The position numbers were made by a program, and so were the translations under genes. From Candidatus Tectimicrobiota bacterium (GTDB lineage: Bacteria; JACPUC01): a stretch of 64,000 nt of DNA. The stretch spans positions 71,501-135,500 of the forward strand of contig JACPUC010000002.1 of the NCBI GenBank assembly GCA_016192455.1, read 5' to 3'. Each line of letters starts with the position of its first letter. The first letter of the stretch is position 1. Of this stretch, positions 55,722 to 63,128 are shown one piece after another. Under the pieces are notes generated by a model. That model was not told the origin of the DNA. It did not search any database and saw only the letters and a program-made list of their open reading frames with translations.

Positions 55722-56243
55722 ATGGTGATTTACTGGCAGCTCTTCCTTTCCGTCTTGAAAATTGGCATCTTCGGCTACGGCGGCGGCCCCTCGATGATCC
55801 CCCTCCTGGAGAAGGAGGTGGTCGATGTGCACCGCTGGCTGTCGCAGGCGGAGTTCGTCGATGCGCTGGCGATGGGCAACTCCCTGCCGGGACCGATCAT
55901 CGTGAAGATGTGCGGCTACATTGGACTGAAGGTGGCCGGCTGGCCGGGGGCCGCCATTGGCGCCATCGGCGTCTTCCTCCCCTCAATGATCGCCATGATG
56001 ATCTTGGCAAAGCTCTTCTTCGCCTACAAGGACCTGCCGCAGGTGCAGGCAACATTCAAGGCGGTCCGGCCGGCAATTGTGGCGCTCGTCTTCATCGTCG
56101 TCGTCGATATCTTCCCCTCCAGCGTCAAGAACTGGCACACCGGCCTCATCGTCGTCGTCACCTTCATCGTCATCTATTTCCTCAACCTCCATCCAGCCCT
56201 GGCCATCCTTGGCGCGGCGATCTTCGGCATTCTCGTCTACTGA
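55722..56243 (+). CDS. chromate transporter (single CHR domain)
   Basis: A 173-residue short-chain CHR-family membrane protein with one CHR domain. The signature FGYGGGPSMIPLLEKEVV followed by DALAMGNSLPGPIIVKMCGY is typical, and several hydrophobic helices follow. Short CHR proteins normally work as pairs of oppositely oriented halves, yet only one half is encoded here. ATG 55722 is used, with GGGAG about 11 bases upstream; the frame is open to 55635 but without convincing residues. May extrude chromate or carry another anion. Confidence 0.82.
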   Translation: MVIYWQLFLSVLKIGIFGYGGGPSMIPLLEKEVVDVHRWLSQAEFVDALAMGNSLPGPIIVKMCGYIGLKVAGWPGAAIGAIGVFLPSMIAMMILAKLFFAYKDLPQVQATFKAVRPAIVALVFIVVVDIFPSSVKNWHTGLIVVVTFIVIYFLNLHPALAILGAAIFGILVY

Positions 56244-56284
56244 GCCCGCCTCCGCGCCGGCCGCGGGGCAGGGGGGCGGCCAGG

Positions 56285-57439
56285 TCAGACGCGCTCCCCC
56301 GCTCCGAACAAGGCCACATCCTTCAAGCGCGGCAACACCGTGATGATGAAGACCAGAAGGGCAAGGAGGACAATCCCCACCGAGGTCCCGAAGACCACGG
56401 GGATGCTGGCGGCGGCGGCGATCGCCCCGACCATCCAGGCCCCCAGGATGCCCCCCAACCCGTAGGCCGAGGCGGTGAAGAGCCCCTGACCGCTGGCGCG
56501 CAGCTCATCGGGGACCAGGCTCTGGATGAGCGTGACGCTGCCGACGTGGAAAGCGCCGAACGTGAGACCGTGGAGCGACTGGGCCGCAACCAGGACGCCC
56601 GGGTTCGTGGCGGTGGCGAAGAGGAACCAGCGCAGCACCGCGGCGCCCATGGCGAGCAGGATCAGGGCCTGCACCCCGGCCCGGCGCACGATGCGCCCCG
56701 AGGTCATGAGCACCGCCACCTCGCAGATCACGCCCAACGACCACGCCACGCCGATGATGCCGCGCGACACCCCGAGGCTGTCGAGGTAGATCGAGTAGAA
56801 GGTCACGTAGCCGGCATGGCTGAGCCGCATGAGGAAGGCGGTGGCAAGGTAGATGACGTAGGTGCGGTTGCCGAGGAGGCGGCCGAGCGACCGACCGCCG
56901 GCACTGCTCTGGAGCTGCGGCGAAGCCGGCAGGAGCGCGGCGCAGGCGGCCGCGCCGAGTCCGGACAGCAGCATGCTGGTGGAAAGCACCGGCGTGCCCC
57001 AGCGCTCGAAGAGCTGCCCGATCACCAGGACGCTGAGGATAAATCCGAAGGAGCCGAACATACGAATGCGGCCATAGTCTCCGCCGCGCAGCTTCAGGTG
57101 CTCAAAGGTGATGCTCTCCAGGAGCGAGCCGGTGGGGCTGCGGAAGAAGCAGAAGATGGAGAGCCCCAGGAGCACCAAGCCAAAGGGATGCAGACGAGCG
57201 AGAAAGAGGAAGGCCAGGGCGCTGCCGGCCGAGGCGAGCACCACGAAGTGCTTCTTCGTGCCGCTGCGGTCCGCGGCCTGGGTCCAGAAGGCGGGGGCGA
57301 GGGTGATGAAGAGCGGCAACACGGAAGCCAGCACGCCGATCTGCGCGTTCGTCATCCCGAGGTCGCGGAAATGGATGGGGAGGTAGGGCATGAACGTGCC
57401 AAGCGCGAAGAAGTGCAGGAAGTAAAGCGACCGGAGCAT
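56285..57439 (-). CDS. MFS transporter, LacY/PPP-like
   Basis: A 384-residue 12-helix transporter of the MFS_1-like (3-phenylpropionate/LacY-like) branch. The N-terminus LRSLYFLHFFALGTFMPYLPI, the cytoplasmic loop QAADRSGTKKHFVVLA and the late segment LHGLTFGAFHVGSVTLIQSL are characteristic. It is convergent with the chromate transporter gene, whose stop is 41 bases away. Might import an aromatic acid or sugar; no dedicated enzyme genes are adjacent. Confidence 0.85.
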   Translation of the reverse strand: MLRSLYFLHFFALGTFMPYLPIHFRDLGMTNAQIGVLASVLPLFITLAPAFWTQAADRSGTKKHFVVLASAGSALAFLFLARLHPFGLVLLGLSIFCFFRSPTGSLLESITFEHLKLRGGDYGRIRMFGSFGFILSVLVIGQLFERWGTPVLSTSMLLSGLGAAACAALLPASPQLQSSAGGRSLGRLLGNRTYVIYLATAFLMRLSHAGYVTFYSIYLDSLGVSRGIIGVAWSLGVICEVAVLMTSGRIVRRAGVQALILLAMGAAVLRWFLFATATNPGVLVAAQSLHGLTFGAFHVGSVTLIQSLVPDELRASGQGLFTASAYGLGGILGAWMVGAIAAAASIPVVFGTSVGIVLLALLVFIITVLPRLKDVALFGAGERV

Positions 57440-58150
57440 CTGCGTCGTCCAATCTGGGAGTGGGGGTGGGCGGCCATCCTCGTGAGAGGTGCTGGAGGAG
57501 CGGCGTCGAGACGTGACGCCGCCGCGCCGGGCTCGCAGGAGGCGCCGCCGACCTCGGGCCCGGGCTGGAGAACGGGCGATCGCCGGCGACCTTCCTCGAG
57601 GGTGCTCCGTGCCGGAAGCCTAGCGGCATTCCTGGCGGCGCGAGAGAGGACAATGCCTCCCCTGGCACGGCACGGAGGAGATCGCGGCGGCAGGCAGGGA
57701 CCATGTGCCACGATTTCGGGACGAGGCACGGGGTGGGGAACGAGGGTGGTCTGTCGCGGTAAACCCGCCCTTGCCCCGCCGCCGGGGCCGTCTCGCGGAC
57801 CAGAAGCTCATCCGCCGATGAGGCGTAGGGTACGGCGAAATCCATCTGCGATACAACAGAGAGCCTCTCTGGTCAAAGAGCGGAGCGCCGGCGCCAAAGG
57901 GGGCGGCGCACTGCGGGGACCGACGCTCCCTCGGCGCGACGGCGCGAGGCGTGCAAGAAGATCCGCCTTGGCCAAGAGGGACGAATGGGGTACGTTGTTC
58001 CCAGGACCGTGCGGGTGCTCTGATGCTACGTCTGCCGCAGGCTTCGGCGGGCGGCGCAGCTCAGCCGTGCGAAAGCCTTGCCGCTGCCGCGCCACGCCGC
58101 CGTCGGCAAGGCGGTCTCGCGCCCGCCCCCTGCTCCGCGAAGGTGGAACG
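57440..58150. other. divergent intergenic region, 711 bp
   Basis: Between MFS (minus) and the LIV ATPase (plus). Its long open frames are Arg/Pro/Gly-biased and continuous only because of GC richness. I see no RNA or repeat. Confidence 0.5.
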
Positions 58151-58969
58151 ATGAGCCCGCAGCCCCTGTTGAGCATCGAGCAGGTATCGAAGCACTTCGG
58201 CGGCGTCCGGGCGGTGCATGCCTGCTCCCTAACGTTGCCTCCCTCCGAGCACGGCAGGGGCCCTTCCGCGACCACGAGCGACTCCGCCGCCGCGGCGGCG
58301 GGCGACGCTGCCGGGGCGCTCTCCGAGGCGTCCCCTGCGTCGGCTGCCGGTGGCATCTTCGGCCTCATCGGGCCGAACGGCTCGGGCAAGACCACGCTCT
58401 TCAACCTCATCACCGGCCTCTATCGCATTGATGCCGGGCGCATTCGCTTCCGGGGCAGGCGCATCGACGGGCACAAGCCGCACCAAATTGCCCGCGCCGG
58501 CATTGCCCGAACGTTCCAGATCATCCGCGTTTTCCCGGAGCTGACGGCGTTCGAGAACCTCCTCGTGGCGACCGATGATCACCGCGCGGAAGCGACGCGC
58601 GACCAGGCCGAGGAGCTGCTGGAACTGGTCTCGCTGGCGCACCTGCGGAACGAGTATGCGGCAAACCTCTCGTACGGCCAGCAGAAGCTCCTGGAGTTTG
58701 CGCGCTGCTTGATGCGCGATCCACGGCTCATCCTCCTGGATGAACCGGCCGCCGGCGTGAATCGCACCCTCCTCAATTCCCTCATCGAGCACATCGCGCG
58801 GCTCAGCCAGCGCGGCAAGACGATCTTCATCGTCGAGCACGATATGAAGGTCGTGATGGAGCTCTGTGACAGCGTCTTTGTCCTCGACCAGGGAGAGCTC
58901 ATCGCCCAGGGACCCCCCGCGGAAATTCAACGCGACGAGCGGGTCATCGCGGCCTACTTCGGCAGCTAG
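58151..58969 (+). CDS. LIV-type (branched-chain amino acid) ABC transporter ATP-binding protein, with insertion
   Basis: A 272-residue ATPase of the LivG type. Walker A GPNGSGKTTLFN (74-85), Q-loop FQIIRVFPELTAFENLL, signature LSYGQQKLLEFARCL, Walker B LILLDEPAAGVN and the switch His EHDMKVVMELCD are intact. Between the first strand (LTLPP, to residue 31) and the Walker-A strand (IFGLIG, from 69) there is an extra stretch of about 36 Ala/Ser/Gly-rich residues not seen in the family. ATG 58151 follows AAGGTGG. A solute-binding protein follows at 59388, but no LivH, LivM or LivF is in the window. Confidence 0.88.
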   Translation: MSPQPLLSIEQVSKHFGGVRAVHACSLTLPPSEHGRGPSATTSDSAAAAAGDAAGALSEASPASAAGGIFGLIGPNGSGKTTLFNLITGLYRIDAGRIRFRGRRIDGHKPHQIARAGIARTFQIIRVFPELTAFENLLVATDDHRAEATRDQAEELLELVSLAHLRNEYAANLSYGQQKLLEFARCLMRDPRLILLDEPAAGVNRTLLNSLIEHIARLSQRGKTIFIVEHDMKVVMELCDSVFVLDQGELIAQGPPAEIQRDERVIAAYFGS

Positions 58970-59387
58970 GACGTCTGGCGGTCAGCTCCGGCGCGCCTCC
59001 GGCCGGCCTCGACGTCTCTCCTGGGTGTGCAGACCTGGCTCGCTTTCTCCACCCTTCCTGGCGTGCGGTGCGAGCCGCTCCCGAGCCGCGCAGGGCGTGT
59101 CTCTCCCCGGCACCAGGCCGCCCCTTTCGTGCCGCCTTCGCTTGACAGGAAGCTGGAACTTGGTTGATATGAGCTGATTCGCGCGCGACCATCGCGGCCG
59201 CTGCTGAACCGAGCCCGGCCGGCGCGGCTTATGCCGGCGAGACGGTGAGGGCGGGCGCGGCGCGCCGGCGAGGCCGGCGCTCGTGCAAACCCGCGGCAGG
59301 AAGATCGTCAACCAGGTCACCGACCCACAGAGCGCACGGATGTGCCGTGCGTCTGGGCACGTCAAGCAGAACGAAGGGGGAAGAACC
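58970..59387. other. intergenic region, 418 bp
   Basis: Between the LIV ATPase and the binding protein. A promoter candidate (59142-59170) is the only feature found. Confidence 0.45.
59142..59170 (+). promoter_or_regulatory. promoter candidate of the LIV binding protein
   Basis: Perfect TTGACA (59142-59147), 17-base spacer, TGATAT (59165-59170; weak -10). About 218 bases before ATG 59388. Confidence 0.33.
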
Positions 59388-60560
59388 ATGAAACTCCGCT
59401 CACTCGTGTTGGCTGGTCTGCTTCTGCTCATGCTGGGAGGGCTGCTGGCAGGGGCGCCGTCCCAGGCCGCGGCAATCCAGGGCGAGGAGATTCGCATCGG
59501 CTTCATCATCCCGCAGGCTGGACCGATCGGCTTCCACGGGCGCCAACAGATGCTGACGCTCGAGCTGGTTCAGGAAGACCTCGCCAAGCAGGGGAACATC
59601 GCCGGCCTGAAGCTGAAGCCGATCGTCTACGATAGCCAATCGAAGCCGCAGGAAGCCATCAATGCGGCGCGCCGTCTCATCGCGCGGGATAACGTGCTGG
59701 TCATCGTCGGGCCCTTCCTCTCTGCGGAGGCGGAAGTGACCTTCCCGGTCGTCAATCAGGCGGCGATTCCCATCATCTCCCCCTCCTCGGCGAAGCCGGG
59801 GATTGCGGCGAAGAACCGCCCCTGGACCTTCCGCACCGCCATCCCCACCAACATGCTCTATGAGAAGACCGTGAAGAAATGGGTGGCGGAGAAGAAGATC
59901 AAGAACGTCGTCGTCATTTACAACAACCAGGACGCGATTAACCGCGGCGATGGGGAGATGGTCTACCCCAGCCTGCTGGAGCCGCTGGGCGTGAAGATCG
60001 TCGACAAGGTGAGCCACCCAACCGCGGCATTTGATTTCTCCGCCCAGGTGACGCGGGCGATCTCGCACAAGCCCGATGGCATCGTCCTCTCCTCGCTGCC
60101 GGAAGAGAGCGGCCTGGTGATCCGGGAAGTGCGCCGCCAAGGGTTCAACGGGCCCGTGCTGGGCAATATCTCCTTCGAGCAGCGCGCCGTGGACAAGGCA
60201 GGCAAGCTCGCCGATGGCGCCTGGACGCAGCAGTCCTTCTGGACCGGCAGCTCGGATGCCCGCGTGCAGAACTTCGTGAAGCGCATCGTGGAACGCAGCG
60301 AACGCAACGTCAACCCGGCCCAGGAGTCGGCTGCCTTCTACGATGCCATCTTCATCCTCAAGAAGGTGATCGAGGAGGAAGGTATCACGAACGACCCCGC
60401 CAAGATCGATGAGGATCGCCGCAAGATTCGCGACGGGCTTGCGAAGCTGAAGGATTTCCCGGGCATCTCCGGAAAGACGACTATGAGACCAGATGGCGAT
60501 GTCGACAAAGAGGCGGTGATGTTGAAGGTGGTGGACGGCAAGCTGGTGCCCATTCAGTAA
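59388..60560 (+). CDS. LIV-type ABC transporter substrate-binding protein
   Basis: A 390-residue periplasmic binding protein of the branched-chain amino acid/amide group. The signal peptide (MKLRSLVLAGLLLLMLGGLL to AQA) is followed by EIRIGFIIPQAGPIGFHGRQ, ALQ-type lobes with YDSQSKPQEAINAARRLIAR, VIVGPFLSAEAEVTFPVVNQ and the central hinge. AAGGGGGAAG is right before ATG 59388. It shares strand and neighbourhood with the LivG-like gene, but separated by 418 bases, so it may have its own promoter. Ligand may be an amino acid, amide or aromatic acid. Confidence 0.92.
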   Translation: MKLRSLVLAGLLLLMLGGLLAGAPSQAAAIQGEEIRIGFIIPQAGPIGFHGRQQMLTLELVQEDLAKQGNIAGLKLKPIVYDSQSKPQEAINAARRLIARDNVLVIVGPFLSAEAEVTFPVVNQAAIPIISPSSAKPGIAAKNRPWTFRTAIPTNMLYEKTVKKWVAEKKIKNVVVIYNNQDAINRGDGEMVYPSLLEPLGVKIVDKVSHPTAAFDFSAQVTRAISHKPDGIVLSSLPEESGLVIREVRRQGFNGPVLGNISFEQRAVDKAGKLADGAWTQQSFWTGSSDARVQNFVKRIVERSERNVNPAQESAAFYDAIFILKKVIEEEGITNDPAKIDEDRRKIRDGLAKLKDFPGISGKTTMRPDGDVDKEAVMLKVVDGKLVPIQ

Positions 60561-60987
60561 TGAGGCGTGGCGGCGGGGTGTGACTGCTGGGAAGCCTGGC
60601 GCGCAAGGGAGGCATGCCTCGCCACGCGTTTGGCGCGGCATGCGGCTCCGCCTGCAAAGTGAGATAGCGGTGTCGTCCTCCGATTGGTAGGGGGTTATTC
60701 CTGCTCGCCAGGGTAGAGGGACAGAAGGAGTCAGGGAAGCCGGGACGACCGCGCTGCATCGCGGTCCCTTCGTAGACGGAGGGGCGGCCTGGAGACAAAG
60801 GCAGGCGGACGGGTCCCCTTCCTCTCGGGCTAACTGAAGATCGCGCCACAAACGAGCCCCCAACCACGGCCGCTATGGCAAGGCCCCAGGACTGGGGTGG
60901 GGTGATGCACATAGGGGGAGCTCCCGGTGAAGCTCCCCCTTTTCTCAGAGAAGTGAGATGCTCGGGGCGCTTCCGCCGCGCTCCTTT
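60561..60987. other. convergent intergenic region, 427 bp
   Basis: Contains the terminator at 60914-60943. No gene seen; the remaining sequence lacks repeats I can identify. Confidence 0.5.
60914..60943 (+). terminator. rho-independent terminator after the binding protein gene
   Basis: Stem GGGGGAGCT (60914-60922), loop CCCGGTGA, AGCTCCCCC (60931-60939), then TTTT. Located in the convergent region 350 bases beyond the binding protein stop and before the hydrolase end. Confidence 0.75.
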
Positions 60988-61761
60988 TTACTTAAAGATG
61001 TCCGCCAAAAAGAGTTTCATCGCCTCCCAGGAGCGCGTCGCGGCTTGCTCGTGGTAGGCCAGGCCGCGTTCCGGCATGCGCGCCGCGGGATTGCTGAAGG
61101 CGTGCGTGGCGCCGCTGTAGATGTTCAACTGCCAGTCAACGCCGGCGCTGCGCATCTCCTCCTGGAACGCGGCGACGTGCGCCGGGGTCACGCTGCGGTC
61201 CTCGCTGCCGTGCAGGACGAGCACCCGCCCCTTGATGTTCTTGGCGTCCTGCGGGCGCTGCGTGGCCAGCGAGCCGTGGAAGGTCACCACACCCTTCAGG
61301 TCGGCGCCGCTACGCGCCAGCTCGAGGGCGACGCCGCCGCCGAAGCAGTAGCCCACCGCCGCGGTGCGCCGCGGGTCGGTCCGCTCGTGCCGCTTCAGCG
61401 CCTCCAGGGCGGCCTGGGCGCGCGCCCGCATGAGATCCACGTTGCCGCGGATGGCGCCGGCGAGCTGGCCAGCCTCCTGCGGCGTCGCGCCGCTCTTGCC
61501 CTTGCCGTACATGTCGAGCGCGAAAGCGACGTAGCCAAGCTTCGCCAGCTCCTCGGCGCGGTTCTTCGGGTAATCGACCAAGCCCCACCATTCGTGGACC
61601 ACCAAGACGCCCGGTCGTTTGCCCTGGAAGTCCGTATCATAGGCGAGGTAGCCCTGGAGCAGCGTGTCACCCTGCCGGTACTCAACCGCCTCGGTGCGCA
61701 ACGCGGCCTGAGCGCCGATGGACAGCAGCAGCACAAGCAGCGCAGCAGAAGCATAGCGCAT
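60988..61761 (-). CDS. exported dienelactone hydrolase family protein
   Basis: A 257-residue alpha/beta hydrolase of the dienelactone hydrolase family with the Cys-Asp-His triad C139 (AVGYCFGGGVALE), D188 (HGSEDRSVT) and H220 (YSGATHAFSNP). VVHEWWGLVDYPKNRAEELA provides the oxyanion Glu region. Unlike the cytosolic enzyme of chloroaromatic catabolism it carries a signal peptide (MRYASAALLVLLLSIGAQAA), so it is expected outside the cytoplasm. GGAGGAGGAA precedes ATG 61761. Substrate is probably a lactone or ester; involvement with aromatic breakdown is only suggested by the family. Confidence 0.9.
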   Translation of the reverse strand: MRYASAALLVLLLSIGAQAALRTEAVEYRQGDTLLQGYLAYDTDFQGKRPGVLVVHEWWGLVDYPKNRAEELAKLGYVAFALDMYGKGKSGATPQEAGQLAGAIRGNVDLMRARAQAALEALKRHERTDPRRTAAVGYCFGGGVALELARSGADLKGVVTFHGSLATQRPQDAKNIKGRVLVLHGSEDRSVTPAHVAAFQEEMRSAGVDWQLNIYSGATHAFSNPAARMPERGLAYHEQAATRSWEAMKLFLADIFK

Positions 61762-62293
61762 GGGGTTCCTCCTCCACCTCGGGGGCGCGGCAGCGCCCGT
61801 CCTCAAAGCCTCTGTGACCTCTGGGGTTCGCAGTCATTCCGAAGCCGTCTCGGGGACGCGCCTACCACCTTGCCTCGCCTGGCGGCCTTGGCTCGCTGGC
61901 TTCCATTGCGGGAGCCGGGAGAAGCCCGCGACGCCCCGACTCGCGCCGCCGATGTTCGGCGAAATTTACTCTGACGCAACGTGGGAATCAACCGCAATCT
62001 GACGCCGCCGACGATGTTCCAGAAGGGGGCCCGGCCACGGGCGAGGTGCTCGGCGGAGCCGCCCACGCGGAGATGAACGTAGTCGTTGCGGCGACTGCTC
62101 TCCTGGGTGGAGGAAGGCTGCGACCGGCGAGGGAGGAGGTGAGGAAGGAGTTGCGTCGTCGCCCGCTTGGCGCTGTCCTCCTGCTCTGCTCCAGGCGCCG
62201 CCCGGGCTTCGTTTGGACCGGCGAGGCGAGGCTTCCGAGACTTCCCCTTGGCAAGCGAGGGGAAAGGTGGTATCGTGCATCCTGCCTTCCGGT
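61762..62293. other. intergenic region, 532 bp
   Basis: Lies upstream of the hydrolase (minus) and of the tRNA (plus). GC-rich open frames only; I see no defensible promoter or repeat. Confidence 0.45.
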
Positions 62294-62369
62294 GGGGCTG
62301 TGGCGCAGATGGGAGCGCGCTTGAATGGCATTCAAGAGGTCACGGGTTCGATCCCCGTCAGCTCCACCA
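62294..62369 (+). tRNA. tRNA-Ala (anticodon GGC)
   Basis: A 76-base cloverleaf: acceptor GGGGCTG/CAGCTCC (one G-T pair), D arm with GCGCAGATGGGAGCGC, anticodon stem CTTGA/TCAAG with loop ATGGCAT giving anticodon GGC, variable GAGGTC, and T arm around CGGGTTCGATCCCCG. Discriminator A (62366) and an encoded CCA (62367-62369). Reads GCC/GCT codons. Confidence 0.97.
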
Positions 62370-62668
62370 AGTAACTTCCATTATCTCAATCACCTACAAG
62401 CTAGACCCCACCTCAGGACGCGGCCATGAGAAGGGTTTGGGGCACATTTGTGCCACCTCTAACCCCTTAGACTGACCGTCGCCCTCTCAAGCCTCTGTAC
62501 ATCGGCGTGCTTGTGGGTTCGCACAGGACAGCGTTTCGTGCTGGTATCTGCATATGGATCAATAACTTAGAGGATTGGTTCGCAGGGCGCCGGCAGAGCT
62601 TGGCATCAGGCCATTAGGAACTTTCTCAGGAAATACATGTGGAAATTGTTTGTATTTTGTTATTAGGG

Positions 62669-62697
62669 TTGACATGCGGCGACGACCCCGCTATACA
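62669..62697 (+). promoter_or_regulatory. sigma70-like promoter 300 bp after the tRNA
   Basis: TTGACA (62669-62674), 17-base spacer, TATACA (62692-62697). Any transcript would start near 62704 and run through several hairpins. It overlaps the candidate transposase remnant, so at most one of these readings is likely to be functional. Confidence 0.4.
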
Positions 62698-62788
62698 TTG
62701 ACTACTTCAACAACCAGGGTATCCAGCGCCATCCTGACGCGGGAAAGCCCACACCCTTGCAAGAGGGGGTCCGCCAAAGGATCAGACG
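62690..62788 (+). mobile_element. possible IS3/IS150-type transposase C-terminal remnant
   Basis: In one frame this reads LYIDYFNNQGIQ... then ...GKPTPLQEGVRQRIRR and stop. It resembles the end of IS3-family integrase cores, where YIDYYNNERIQ is followed by a TP motif; the usual Arg is replaced by Gly. There is no start and no further homology upstream, so it would be a fragment. Lower-GC composition fits an insertion near the tRNA. Tentative. Confidence 0.3.
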
Positions 62789-62835
62789 GTGACAGTACGT
62801 TGAAGCATCGTTGCTAAGGGGGAGAGGCTCGAAGG

Positions 62836-62915
62836 ACGCTGAGGGTTCAGCGTGTTTACCAGGCTTTCGCCCGCAGCCAGTGCCAGCCGCTCCGTGGAGT
62901 GGCTGAGCCTGCTTT
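62836..62915 (+). ncRNA. candidate structured RNA segment, hairpin-rich
   Basis: Three pairings are visible: ACGCTGA-GGGT-TCAGCGT (62836-62853), an outer stem CAGGCT/AGCCTG (62860-62865 with 62906-62911), and an inner near-perfect stem CAGCCGCTCC/GGAGTGGCTG (62884-62905). No known RNA family was recognised. Could be part of a leader, an sRNA or an element end. Confidence 0.3.
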
Positions 62916-63128
62916 ACAGCGGAGCTTTGTTGTTCAAGCCATGCCGTGACGGACGTGGTGGAAAGAGGTCAGTTGCTGGCGAAACTGTAAGAGAGAAGAG
63001 GTCTTTTTAGTCTCCAGGGGGCGCGCGGCCACGCTTGCGTTCACCCCCTTCAGAGGGTCCAGGACTCGTCTCATTTTGAACTTCATGCGGCGAATACTAT
63101 CGGTGCTTCCCCGTCAAGGAGATGAGAA

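Larger units (their letters stand above)
62370..63128. other. lower-GC intergenic region, 759 bp
   Basis: Follows tRNA-Ala and precedes the PKD protein gene. It contains the promoter, transposase-like fragment and hairpins listed separately; no intact gene is present. Confidence 0.6.

Noticed and set aside
55910-58150. Very long open frame running into the LIV ATPase from upstream
   Set aside because: Open for more than 700 codons only because the DNA is GC-rich; composition is Arg/Gly/Pro-biased and it crosses the chromate transporter and antisense MFS genes. The ATPase starts at 58151.
62575-62817. 80-codon plus-strand frame after the tRNA
   Set aside because: No ribosome binding site and no protein-like composition; overlaps better-supported signals in other frames.
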